DNA from: CAZNPU01 sp964575335
GTDB lineage: Bacteria > Planctomycetota > Phycisphaerae > Phycisphaerales > SM1A02
Assembly: GCA_964575335.1 (NCBI GenBank)
Contig: CAZNPU010000007.1
Location: 60,150 to 124,149, forward strand
Length of the DNA: 64,000 nucleotides
Direction: 5' to 3'
Shown: piece after piece, positions 27,535 to 35,219 of the stretch
How positions within the stretch are numbered: position 1 is the first letter of the stretch
Layout: each line of letters begins with the position of its first letter
The notes under the pieces: generated by a model
Seen by the model: only the letters and a program-made list of their open reading frames with translations
Databases searched by the model: none
What the model was told of the DNA's origin: nothing
Position numbers and translations under genes: made by a program

Positions 27535-27608
27535 GGGCTAGTAGCTCAGCTGGCTAGAGCGCACCCCTGATAAGGGTGAGGTCGGAGGTTCGAGTCCTCT
27601 CTGGCCCA
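27535..27608 (+). tRNA. tRNA-Ile (anticodon GAT)
   Basis: A 74-base cloverleaf. The acceptor arm gggctag pairs with ctggccc (one G-T pair). The D arm is followed by the anticodon arm caccc/gggtg with loop ctgataa and anticodon GAT at 27569-27571. The T arm contains ggttcgagtcc. Discriminator base A at 27608; CCA is not encoded. This is a lone tRNA, not within an rRNA operon. Confidence 0.95.
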
Positions 27609-27672
27609 CTTCAGAGTGATCTGTCATTCGTTCTTCCAGACAGTTGATCACTCAACAACTTGATCACTCGCC

Positions 27673-27706
27673 AAGCCCCCTGCAGCAGCAGGGGGCTTAG
27701 CGTTTT
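27673..27706 (+). terminator. Hairpin terminator after tRNA-Ile
   Basis: A perfect 11-bp stem (aagccccctgc / gcagggggctt) closes a 4-base loop. The following T-run is short (gcgtttt), so termination may be partial. Confidence 0.65.
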
Positions 27707-28007
27707 GTGCCATCAGGATGCATCGCTGCTCTGCGGCTGTTTGTGCGCTGCTGCACTGCACGGCGGCATGGCGGTCGATGGTCGTCCGCCATGCGAATGC
27801 TTGGTCCGGAATGCGGCCATGCTGACAGCCCGCCGCAGATCTTGAAAGCCCCGGCCGGTTCAATCGCAACGCCCTGCTGCGCGCAGATCACATCTTCAAA
27901 GCTCTTGTACCGGCTGATATCGATTATCATGCACTCCCAATAAGAAGGCGCAGAGAACCGCAACTGCTGCTGTTCGCGTGCGCATCATGAACATCCGGAG
28001 ATAGCCC
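27707..28007. other. Intergenic stretch upstream of the DegT aminotransferase gene
   Basis: About 300 bases with no convincing gene, and no clear promoter box. Confidence 0.4.
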
Positions 28008-29288
28008 ATGCCGACCGTGACTGCTTCGCCCGCCCGTCCCGCGATTCTCGGCGGATCACCCGCCGTCACGCTCGATCAGAGCCAGGCCATGCGCTGGCCC
28101 ATCATCACCAGTGAAGACGAGCAGGCTGTGCTCCGGGTACTGCGATCGGGGGAGATTTCCATTCATGATGAAGTCGCAGCACTGGAGAACGATTACAAAA
28201 CGTGGCTGGGCGTCTCGCATGCTGTTGCGCACTGCAACGGCACCTCAGCCATTCATGCTGCGATGCATGCATTTGATATTGGTCCGGGTGATGAGGTCAT
28301 CGTGCCCAGCGCGACATGGTGGGCCAGTGTGATGCCTGTGTTGCATTGCGGCGGCATACCTGTCTTTGCTGAAACCGAAGACCAGTTCATCGGCCTTGAT
28401 CCTGCCGATGTCGAAAAGAAAATCACGCCGCGCACCAAGGCCATGGTGGTGGTGCATCTGTTCGGCATGCCGTCGAAGATGGATGAATTGCTGGCGATCG
28501 CCAGGCGGCACAACATCAAGGTTCTCGAAGACGCCTCGCATGCTCACGGCGCGGTCTACAAGGGCAAGCCGATCGGCACACTCGGCGATGCTGCGGTCTT
28601 CAGCATGCAGGCCAACAAGCTGGTGCCTTCAGCCGAAGGCGGCATGTTCGTCACCAACAATACTGAGCTGTGGGAAAAGGCAATCCGCTTTGGCCACTAT
28701 GAGCGGCTGCTTGGCTTGCAGTCGCCGAACAAACGCTTTGCCGCAACGGGCTTCGGCCACAAGTTTCGCATGTCGCCGCTGAGCGCTGCGGTGGCGCGGG
28801 TGCAGCTTCGTCATCTTGAGCAGCGCAATCAGAAGCGCAACGAGAACTGCATCTATCTTTCACAGCGGCTGGAAGCGATTTCGCAAGGCGCGATTCAGAC
28901 TTTCCTCGCTCCGCCTGATGTGAAGCGCGTGTATTTTGAGTTTCTGGTGCGGGTGGATGAACAGAAAGCAGGAATCGCACCGCGCGATCTGGCCAAGGCG
29001 CTGCAGGCTGAAGGTGCTTTGGTGGGCGCGCCACGTTATCCGCTGCTGCACCAGCAGCCGATGTTCACCGAAGGCGTCTGGGCGAAGCTGGCGCGGCTGG
29101 AAACGTCACCCGAACAATCGCTTCCGATGTATGATCCTGCTGCATTGCCTCGTACAGCAGCAGGAAACGCAGCTTTGCTGAAGCTTCCCAGTTTCCCGAA
29201 TGCCGATCGCCGGCTTCTCGATCAATACGTTGAAGCTTTTGAGAAGGTACTGGCGCACGCCGCCGATCTCCCGCGAGAAAGCAAATGA
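28008..29288 (+). CDS. DegT/DnrJ/EryC1/StrS-family aminotransferase
   Basis: A 426-residue PLP aminotransferase. Seen are the substrate loop HCNGTSAIHAAMHAFDIGPGD, VVVHLFGMPSKMDELL, VLEDASHAHGA and the likely PLP lysine K204 in SMQANKLVPSAEGGMF. Members aminate sugar nucleotides, or cyclitols and AHBA precursors; the N-terminal PAILGGSPAV resembles the sequence found in many stand-alone DegT enzymes. The downstream acyltransferase overlaps its stop by 4 bases (ATGA), so the two are translationally coupled. No sugar-nucleotide synthesis gene is next to it; the wbp operon lies 15 kb away. Confidence 0.9.
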   Translation: MPTVTASPARPAILGGSPAVTLDQSQAMRWPIITSEDEQAVLRVLRSGEISIHDEVAALENDYKTWLGVSHAVAHCNGTSAIHAAMHAFDIGPGDEVIVPSATWWASVMPVLHCGGIPVFAETEDQFIGLDPADVEKKITPRTKAMVVVHLFGMPSKMDELLAIARRHNIKVLEDASHAHGAVYKGKPIGTLGDAAVFSMQANKLVPSAEGGMFVTNNTELWEKAIRFGHYERLLGLQSPNKRFAATGFGHKFRMSPLSAAVARVQLRHLEQRNQKRNENCIYLSQRLEAISQGAIQTFLAPPDVKRVYFEFLVRVDEQKAGIAPRDLAKALQAEGALVGAPRYPLLHQQPMFTEGVWAKLARLETSPEQSLPMYDPAALPRTAAGNAALLKLPSFPNADRRLLDQYVEAFEKVLAHAADLPRESK

Positions 29289-30091
29289 ACGAGCAACCGC
29301 GCGACAAGGCGCCCTCGGCAGAAGCAATTGAACGGCGGTTTAACAGCACTGCAGTGCGGCTGCTGCGTCCGGCGATCCTTGGTGGAATCAGCGTGCTGAA
29401 AACGGTGCGACGGTTTGATTGGCACGCTGAATTTGAATGCGATCTTGCGCGTCTGGATGGGCCGCTGGTGTTCGCAGCGAATCATCGCAGTCATGCCGAC
29501 ACAGCTGCCATTCTGGGCACGTTGCCTGCGCCACTGCGTCATCGCACCGCAGTCGCTGCGGCGCTGGATGTTTTCGGCCCTGACAGCAATGGCGGGTTCC
29601 GCAGGCGGCTTTCCAAGGACTGTCTGCAGTTGATCGTTGCGGCAGGGTTTCATGCTTTCGCATTTGATCGCTTCGGGCCGCCGCTGCGCTCGGTTCGAAC
29701 CAGCGTGCAGTTGATTCGCAACGGCTGGAACTTGCTGCTGTATCCCGAAGGCACCCGCAACCGCACGAGCCAGATGCGCGAGTTCAAGCTCGGCGTGGGC
29801 GTTCTGGCGCGATTCAGTCAGCGGCCGGTGATTCCTATTTATGTTGATGGCGGCGATGTCATTTTGCCTTACGGCGCATTCATGCCACGGCCGGGCCAAG
29901 TGCGCGTGCACTACGGCAAGCCGCTTTGCTTTGAGCCGGGCGACACGCCTGCTGTCTTTACCCGCCGGCTTCAGGAAGCGGTGCGGGCGATGGCTGGCCG
30001 CCGAAGCAGTGCGGTCATCACAACCGGTTCACCTTCTCCAGCAGATCAGCCATCGCTGGACTCATCAGCAGCGTCCGTGGGCAGCAAGTAG
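29285..30091 (+). CDS. PlsC-family lysophospholipid acyltransferase
   Basis: A 268-residue acyltransferase, probably peripheral to the inner membrane. The catalytic HX4D motif is NHRSHADTAAI, the acceptor site motif is YPEGTRNRTSQMREFKLG, and PVIPIYVDGGD is the third block. It resembles 1-acyl-glycerol-3-phosphate acyltransferase, but a hydroxyl acceptor other than lysophosphatidate is possible given its coupling with an aminotransferase. It starts 4 bases inside the upstream gene. The C-terminal ~25 residues are Ser/Pro-rich and not conserved. Confidence 0.88.
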   Translation: MNEQPRDKAPSAEAIERRFNSTAVRLLRPAILGGISVLKTVRRFDWHAEFECDLARLDGPLVFAANHRSHADTAAILGTLPAPLRHRTAVAAALDVFGPDSNGGFRRRLSKDCLQLIVAAGFHAFAFDRFGPPLRSVRTSVQLIRNGWNLLLYPEGTRNRTSQMREFKLGVGVLARFSQRPVIPIYVDGGDVILPYGAFMPRPGQVRVHYGKPLCFEPGDTPAVFTRRLQEAVRAMAGRRSSAVITTGSPSPADQPSLDSSAASVGSK

Positions 30092-30255
30092 CGTCCAAAC
30101 GTTAACTGCTGTTTGCCCATTGCCGAGGTGTGCTTACGTGCGCAATCATGCTGTTGCAGTGCGCCTGTGCTGGCGTTTCTGAAGTCCAATGTGTTTAGAG
30201 GGGGCTTGAAGCTGCGTGTGGCTCGTATCATTGACTTGACAACAAGGAGCAGCCG

Positions 30256-30486
30256 ATGAACACCAACGAAGCTGTCTTGCAGATTGCGGGCATGAAATGC
30301 GGCGAATGCGTGCGGCGCGTGGCTGAGTCATTGTTAGGTGTCGAGGGTGTGGATGACGCTGAGGTGGACCTTGAAACCGGCAGCGCTCGCGTGCAGTTGA
30401 GCGAAGGTTCGCCTGCGTCACAAAGCGATCTGATCAAAGCTGTGGATGAGGCGGGCTACGCGGTTGAGCGTATTGAGATGCCGTAA
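30256..30486 (+). CDS. Heavy-metal-associated (HMA) domain protein, CopZ-like
   Basis: A 76-residue single HMA domain: the metal motif GMKCGEC (C15, C18), LLGVEGVDDAEVDLETGSA and IKAVDEAGYAVERIEM, the beta-alpha-beta-beta-alpha-beta fold of CopZ/Atx1. Such proteins carry Cu(I) or Zn(II) in the cytoplasm. AGGAG lies about 8 bases before the ATG. No metal ATPase or metal regulator is encoded nearby, so the metal is uncertain. Confidence 0.88.
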   Translation: MNTNEAVLQIAGMKCGECVRRVAESLLGVEGVDDAEVDLETGSARVQLSEGSPASQSDLIKAVDEAGYAVERIEMP

Positions 30487-30514
30487 GCGGCGCCGCAACA
30501 ATAGCAACAGCAAC

Positions 30515-30542
30515 AAAAAACGCCGCGGCCTGAGCCGCGGCG
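30515..30542 (-). terminator. Intrinsic terminator of the cold-shock gene
   Basis: A 9-bp stem (cgccgcggc / gccgcggcg) with loop ctga has a run of A before it on the plus strand, giving a T-run on the minus strand after the csp stop at 30595. Confidence 0.85.
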
Positions 30543-30594
30543 CCAGCAGTCATGGCTTGAGATTCTGGGCTTAACCTGCACCGAACGTGCGGCG

Positions 30595-30798
30595 TCAGGC
30601 CGGCATCACATTGGCCGCTTTAGGCCCCTTGGGTTCCTGGGCGACGTCATAGGTGACGCGCTGCCCGGGTTTCAGACTTCGAAAGCCGTCCATCTTGATG
30701 TCCACGTGATGGACGAAAACGTCCTTGCCGCCGCCATCGGGCGTGATGAAGCCGTACCCCTTGTCATCAAAAAACTTTGCCACTGTTCCACTAGCCAT
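30595..30798 (-). CDS. csp: Cold-shock domain protein (CspA family)
   Basis: A 67-residue cold-shock protein: MASGTVAKFFDDKGYGFITP with RNP1 (KGYGFI) and RNP2 (VFVHHVDI), then GQRVTYDVAQEPKGPKAANV. It binds single-stranded RNA or DNA and melts RNA structure. AGGAAAGG precedes the ATG at 30798. The gene has its own terminator and a 442-base upstream gap, consistent with a long regulatory leader, though no specific structure was identified. Confidence 0.95.
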   Translation of the reverse strand: MASGTVAKFFDDKGYGFITPDGGGKDVFVHHVDIKMDGFRSLKPGQRVTYDVAQEPKGPKAANVMPA

Positions 30799-31240
30799 GA
30801 TCGGGCCTTTCCTGTTCGTCAAAATTCCTACCTGGCCAAGCACACGCGACCAGATCAGGCAGACATGTGACGCTCATGCGCTGCCCTGCGGCGGTCATCG
30901 TATCGACGCAGTGCGCATTGCAAAGCGCGATTTCAGCGCGCAATTCCAAATAAGGTTTCAACCCTAAGAACATCTCGTGCTGGCGCATCAGCCATGCGGT
31001 TCAACTCGCCTGCGTTGGCATGACAATCAACAAGCAGCACAAACCTGACATGCAGCAAACACATAAACATCGTTCGACAACAAGTCATCAGCTTTTGCTT
31101 GCATCATGTGGATTTTCCATGAAGCGGTTGACCTGGAACTTATAAGCAATCGCATCGCGCGCACTGGCGCGCACGTCCGACACGCGCACCCGATGCGGCG
31201 CTGCGCACTTGCCAGCAAATTGATCTGTTCGTATTACAGC
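30799..31240. promoter_or_regulatory. Upstream region of the cold-shock gene
   Basis: This 442-base gap lies between the dockerin-tailed gene ending at 31241 and csp, both on the minus strand, so it should contain the csp promoter and leader. I see no gene. A gcgcgc-actg-gcgcgc hairpin element is near 31157-31172. No clear -10/-35 pair was found. Confidence 0.35.
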
Positions 31241-32272
31241 TCAGCGAGACAGGCATTCGCCCCATGCGCTGATCACCGCAAGCAGATCATCCACATTGAC
31301 CACACCGTTGCCCTCAGGCGGCGCGATGTCAGCTACGCACAATGCGCCATCCTCACACGGTCCCCATGTGCTGATGACGGTCAGCAAATCATCAACATTC
31401 ACTATGCCATTGCCCTTGGGCGGCGCAATGTCGCCACGGCAAATCGGCGCGTCGAGAAGATCCACAACACCCGGTGTGGGCGGCGTAAAGGCGATGCCGC
31501 TGCCGTCCCACGTGATTGAAATATCCTCGGTGGTTTCGTCATGTCCGAGCAATCCGTTGCCGCCTTCTGCAATCTCACCGACCTCCAATGCCAATCGCTT
31601 ATGTGAAAAGCCTGCCGGCGCACGATTCAACATCACCGGCATGGTCATGGCGTCGGGCAGATACGTTGAAGGCTCGTTGCCCGGATCAAATCCGTCCAGC
31701 GATAATCCGGTTTTGGGCGCGATATCGTTGGCTGGCGTCGGCATGCCGACGCGCACAATGTCCACATCACGCACAAGATCATTGATGCCATCCCAATAGA
31801 ACAAAACAATGCCTTCACCGGAATTGGCCAGGTTCGCTGAAGAACTCACTGCCCATTCATACGCAGGCAGCATGATTGGACCGTTGAAAACGGTCTGCGG
31901 CGGGATTTCATAATCGGGAAGAAATCCGTACACGTTCTGAAAATTCGCAGCGTTGAGAGCGATGATTATCACGCCAAACGGCTCGATGGTCGCTCCTGCA
32001 GGAAAGCGCACTGTAAAGTCGCCGCTCTCAATTCCCACTCCCCCTGCCGGCACGCGCCAGTACTTGCTGTTGTTCGTCAGGTAATAGGTGATGAGGTCAA
32101 CTGTCTGATCGGTTGGATTATAAATCTCAATGAACTCACCAGCGTCCGGCGCGAGCACGACTTCACTGATAACCAAATGATCGGTGGCATTGCACAAATC
32201 TGCAGGCACAGCAAGCAGCAATACCGACACCATCAACCACAGCGCATCATGTAAGCGGGCGTTGCAAATCAT
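31241..32272 (-). CDS. Secreted lamin-tail-domain protein with dockerin-like tail
   Basis: A 343-residue exported protein. A signal (ALWLMVSVLLLAVPADLCNA) is followed by a lamin tail domain (about 28-150: LVISEVVLAPDAGEFIEIYN, PTDQTVDLITYYLTN), a small beta fold common in extracellular bacterial proteins. The C-terminus has two dockerin-like repeats, RGDIAPPKGNGIVNVDDLLT and ADIAPPEGNGVVNVDDLLAV, each ending in W-G. GGGAG 9 bases upstream supports the ATG at 32272. No enzyme active site is seen; likely an adhesive or structural surface protein. Confidence 0.8.
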   Translation of the reverse strand: MICNARLHDALWLMVSVLLLAVPADLCNATDHLVISEVVLAPDAGEFIEIYNPTDQTVDLITYYLTNNSKYWRVPAGGVGIESGDFTVRFPAGATIEPFGVIIIALNAANFQNVYGFLPDYEIPPQTVFNGPIMLPAYEWAVSSSANLANSGEGIVLFYWDGINDLVRDVDIVRVGMPTPANDIAPKTGLSLDGFDPGNEPSTYLPDAMTMPVMLNRAPAGFSHKRLALEVGEIAEGGNGLLGHDETTEDISITWDGSGIAFTPPTPGVVDLLDAPICRGDIAPPKGNGIVNVDDLLTVISTWGPCEDGALCVADIAPPEGNGVVNVDDLLAVISAWGECLSR

Positions 32273-32546
32273 GACAGTCTCCCAGACAAAAAAGATTGTG
32301 TTGACAGCTTGACTCGACCCGATGCAACCCCACGTCGCGATCGCCGACTTTCGCCGAATAAGATAAGCCGTTTGCTGTGATTGCAAAACCCGCCCCGCAC
32401 AATTTCATCTGACACATGCCTGAAGCCGAACGAATGGCGTGCGGGTTCCTGCGACTTATCCTGCGTTGCAGCATTGCTTTATCGCTCAGCAGGAAAGGGA
32501 AAGCTTCTGCTTAATCAGTCCACAAAAATTACCGTTTCCGGAATAT

Positions 32547-32572
32547 AAAAACGCCCGGGCAATGCCGGGCGT
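32547..32572 (-). terminator. Intrinsic terminator of the 532-residue dockerin-tailed gene
   Basis: On the minus strand an 8-bp stem (acgcccgg / ccgggcgt) with a 6-base loop runs into TTTTTAT. Confidence 0.75.
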
Positions 32573-32617
32573 TTCTCGTCAATTGGGGTATTGAGAGACG
32601 ATACGAACGAGCTAGTC

Positions 32618-34216
32618 TTACTCGCACGCGCCCCATGCGCCGATGACCATAAGCAGGTCGTCAACGTTCACGACATCATCGCCGTTGGTATCAGCAGCGC
32701 ATCCGGGGCACGGTCCCCAGCTGGCGATGACCGCCAGCAGGTCGTCCACGTTCACCGCGCCGTCGCCGCCCTTGGGCGCGATATCGCCGACGCAGACGCT
32801 GCCCTGCTTGAGATCGATGCGAAGCAGCGCCTGACCGCCTGAACCGAACGCAACGCCCTGCAGATCGTTGCCGTTAGCGTCGACCAACGAAGCGACAAAG
32901 TACAGAACCAGGTCATCGGTCAGGTGCACCGAATCGGTAGTGAACGGCGAGAGCGTGTTGTTGCTGCGACCGATGAACGCGTCATCGAACTGGCCGTTAT
33001 TGTCCAGGTCAACCGCGACAGGATCGCCTTCGCGCACAACAACCCGCTGGCCGTTGAGCGCGATGACCGTATCAGCTGCCGGATCACCGTTGGTGGTGGC
33101 GCCAACGAGAACGTAATCGCCCTTGGTATTGGCTGCAACGCCGAAGAAGTTGCCCGATGCCCAGGCTTCGACGGGCGCGCCGCGCAGCGGGACGCCTGCA
33201 ACAGGGTCACCGCTCAAGCCAATGATGTTGCCGTTGAGCAATGCCCAGCCCCGGCCCTGCGTATCAAGGCCGCGCGCGACCCACTCGCCATTGAAGCCCA
33301 TCTTGCCGTAGACGATTGTGCTGCAGATGACGCCGGTGTTGCCGATCTCGGTGTTCTGACGAACAACCCACTCATTGTTGATGACCAGCACGGCACGCAG
33401 GTTGCTGTCGGGATTGTTCGTCTGACCGCGATAGAGGAAGTTCCTGCCGTCCAGCGAGCTGGAGAAGCTGTCGTTGGCAATTCCACCGGTGGAGCCGGAA
33501 AGTGTCTCAAGCTCGCTGACCATCGTGATGCCGTTTTGCGCCACAGCCATATTGCCGTGGAAGTTGGCAGGTCGGCGAGAGCTGTGAATGTTGTTGATGG
33601 TGGCGGCATGGAAGCCGACGGTGCCATCGTCCATCAGGTGAATGGCGTTGAGCGAGTTGCCGAACGTTTCATCGCCGGAGTTTGCAGGCGGACTGTCGAT
33701 CAGACCCAATGCCGGGTCACCCATTTGATGGGCGATGAAGATGCTGTTGCCGTCGTACTTCATCACCTTTTCAAAAACGCTGTTGTTGCCGCCGCGCACG
33801 CGTGCGCCGAAGGCAAAGTGATTCATCGAGTTGAATCCCGCAACCGGATCAAAGAAGTCATACACCTCTCCGGGTGCGCCGCCATGCACGGGCTGGCCTT
33901 CCTGCGCGAGCATGTGCGAGACGCTGCCAATGCCGTGCACCATGAAGGTGTCGTAGTTTGCATCGGAATCGGCGCGGCCGCGAAGCAGCCATTGCGTGCC
34001 ATCGGGGCTTACCGTGAAACCTTCCAGCGCTTTGTAACGAATGGACACTGGCGTACCGCTGAGATCCACCGCATCAGGAATCAGCGAAGTAGGATGGTCG
34101 GGGATTTCCGACACCAGCACTTCGATGTCTGATGCGACAGCCATCGGCACGCCGCACAGCGCCACGCCCAAGGCCACATGGGCAGGCTTCAGAACCACAC
34201 GTCGATCCTTGTTCAT
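32618..34216 (-). CDS. Secreted protein of unknown fold with dockerin-like tail
   Basis: A 532-residue exported protein with a signal-like start (LKPAHVALGVALCGVPMAVA). The body has repeating beta-type stretches such as YKALEGFTVSPDGTQWLLRG, VMKYDGNSIFIAHQMGDPAL and FNGEWVARGLDTQGRGWALL, suggesting a propeller. The C-terminus has two dockerin-like repeats (GDIAPKGGDGAVNVDDLLAV, ADTNGDDVVNVDDLLMVIGA). GGGAGGA supports the ATG at 34216. Its terminator is at 32547. I do not recognise the main domain; extracellular location is inferred from signal and tail. Confidence 0.75.
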   Translation of the reverse strand: MNKDRRVVLKPAHVALGVALCGVPMAVASDIEVLVSEIPDHPTSLIPDAVDLSGTPVSIRYKALEGFTVSPDGTQWLLRGRADSDANYDTFMVHGIGSVSHMLAQEGQPVHGGAPGEVYDFFDPVAGFNSMNHFAFGARVRGGNNSVFEKVMKYDGNSIFIAHQMGDPALGLIDSPPANSGDETFGNSLNAIHLMDDGTVGFHAATINNIHSSRRPANFHGNMAVAQNGITMVSELETLSGSTGGIANDSFSSSLDGRNFLYRGQTNNPDSNLRAVLVINNEWVVRQNTEIGNTGVICSTIVYGKMGFNGEWVARGLDTQGRGWALLNGNIIGLSGDPVAGVPLRGAPVEAWASGNFFGVAANTKGDYVLVGATTNGDPAADTVIALNGQRVVVREGDPVAVDLDNNGQFDDAFIGRSNNTLSPFTTDSVHLTDDLVLYFVASLVDANGNDLQGVAFGSGGQALLRIDLKQGSVCVGDIAPKGGDGAVNVDDLLAVIASWGPCPGCAADTNGDDVVNVDDLLMVIGAWGACE

Positions 34217-34473
34217 TTCTTCGTTCCTCCCATTCGCAAAAGCCCGGAAGAACTCGTTACGGGTCGAATGCCGCTTCATTCGACCTCATCCAGCACTTCA
34301 GACTAATCATCACCCTGCCGCGTCGCAAGGATAATTGCGAAAAGTTCACCACAATCGGCCGCCACCAGCCGATCAGCCAGAAACTGCTTCATCAGCCTGC
34401 TGCGAAAATGACGCGCTGCATCTTCTTAATCGCATTTCCGACTTTCCTCCAGCAGGCAATAGGCAATGCCATA

Positions 34474-34511
34474 ACAAAAGCCGCCGCGAAGCAAACGCTT
34501 CGAGGCGGCTT
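34474..34511 (-). terminator. Long hairpin, terminator-like, after the entericidin-like gene
   Basis: Bases 34478-34511 pair as aagccgcc / ggcggctt with an inner cgaagc / gcttcg arm, a single G-A mismatch and a 4-base loop. On the minus strand it is followed by TTTT, 195 bases after the stop of the gene at 34707. Confidence 0.65.
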
Positions 34512-34706
34512 GGGCGCGATCGTCTGTCGCAGGGTGTTTTCGTTTTAGCCCAGGACAAGCGCAACGCACATTGCTGCTTTATGTATTGCGCAGGTGGCTG
34601 CGGACGCGATCCCGCAGCATCCAGCCTGCACAATGCAGCAAACCAAACCAATCAGCTCATCTCATCAACCAACAATCAGGCACACGCACACAGCGCAGAA
34701 GATCGA

Positions 34707-34880
34707 TCAATCGTACGGGCGGATGTCCTCTGCTGTGTTCTGAACCGCGCCGCCCAGCGATTGCACATCCTGGCCCGCACCTTCAACGGTATGACAGGCG
34801 GGCAACGCCAGAAGCATGGTGAGTGCACCAAAGAGCGCGATCGACCACAGTCCAAGTTTGCGAATCAACCTTTGCGTCAT
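34707..34880 (-). CDS. Entericidin-like small lipoprotein
   Basis: A 57-residue peptide with signal (LGLWSIALFGALTMLLALPA) and lipobox ALPAC followed by HTVEGAGQDVQSLGGAVQNT, which matches the entericidin EcnA/EcnB pattern (CNTxxGxGxDxxxxGxAI). Entericidins are membrane lipopeptides expressed in stationary phase that can act as toxin or antidote. AAGGAG lies before the ATG at 34880. Only one copy is present, so a classical paired toxin/antidote is not evident here. Confidence 0.8.
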   Translation of the reverse strand: MTQRLIRKLGLWSIALFGALTMLLALPACHTVEGAGQDVQSLGGAVQNTAEDIRPYD

Positions 34881-35219
34881 TGTTTCGCTCCTTCCCAAGA
34901 AGCTTCTCGCCGGTGGCTGCTGACTGTGTCGTTGAGACGTAAGTTCATTCACCGGCATGCTTTGTGTTTCATGTCTCAAGATGTGATCTGTCCTTGTCTC
35001 ACCACAACGCTACGCAACAGTCGGAACAGCGGCAGGGCGCATTGACGCCCAGAACCTCATTGCCCCTTTGGTTCCTAAGCACCGCACCCGAGGCGGCGCA
35101 GCCGAGGATTTACGATTTGGCGCAACTGCTTTATATAAATGCATTTGCGCAAACTTCAATGATTCCCCACCCTGCAACATAACTCTGCAGCATCAGCAAA
35201 CGCAGCATCGGCGCAGCGG
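34881..35219. other. Intergenic stretch upstream of the entericidin-like gene and downstream of recJ
   Basis: No gene is seen in these 339 bases. An AT-rich patch (ctttatataaatgcatttgcgc, near 35129-35150) stands out against the GC-rich background and may hold the promoter of the entericidin-like gene on the minus strand. Confidence 0.35.

Noticed and set aside
32924..34132. A 402-codon open frame on the plus strand
   Set aside because: Antisense to the 532-residue secreted protein that has a signal, a dockerin-like tail and a terminator.
34335..35045. A 236-codon open frame covering the entericidin-like gene
   Set aside because: No ribosome site, Arg/His/Asn/Cys-rich composition, and it is antisense to a recognisable small lipoprotein.
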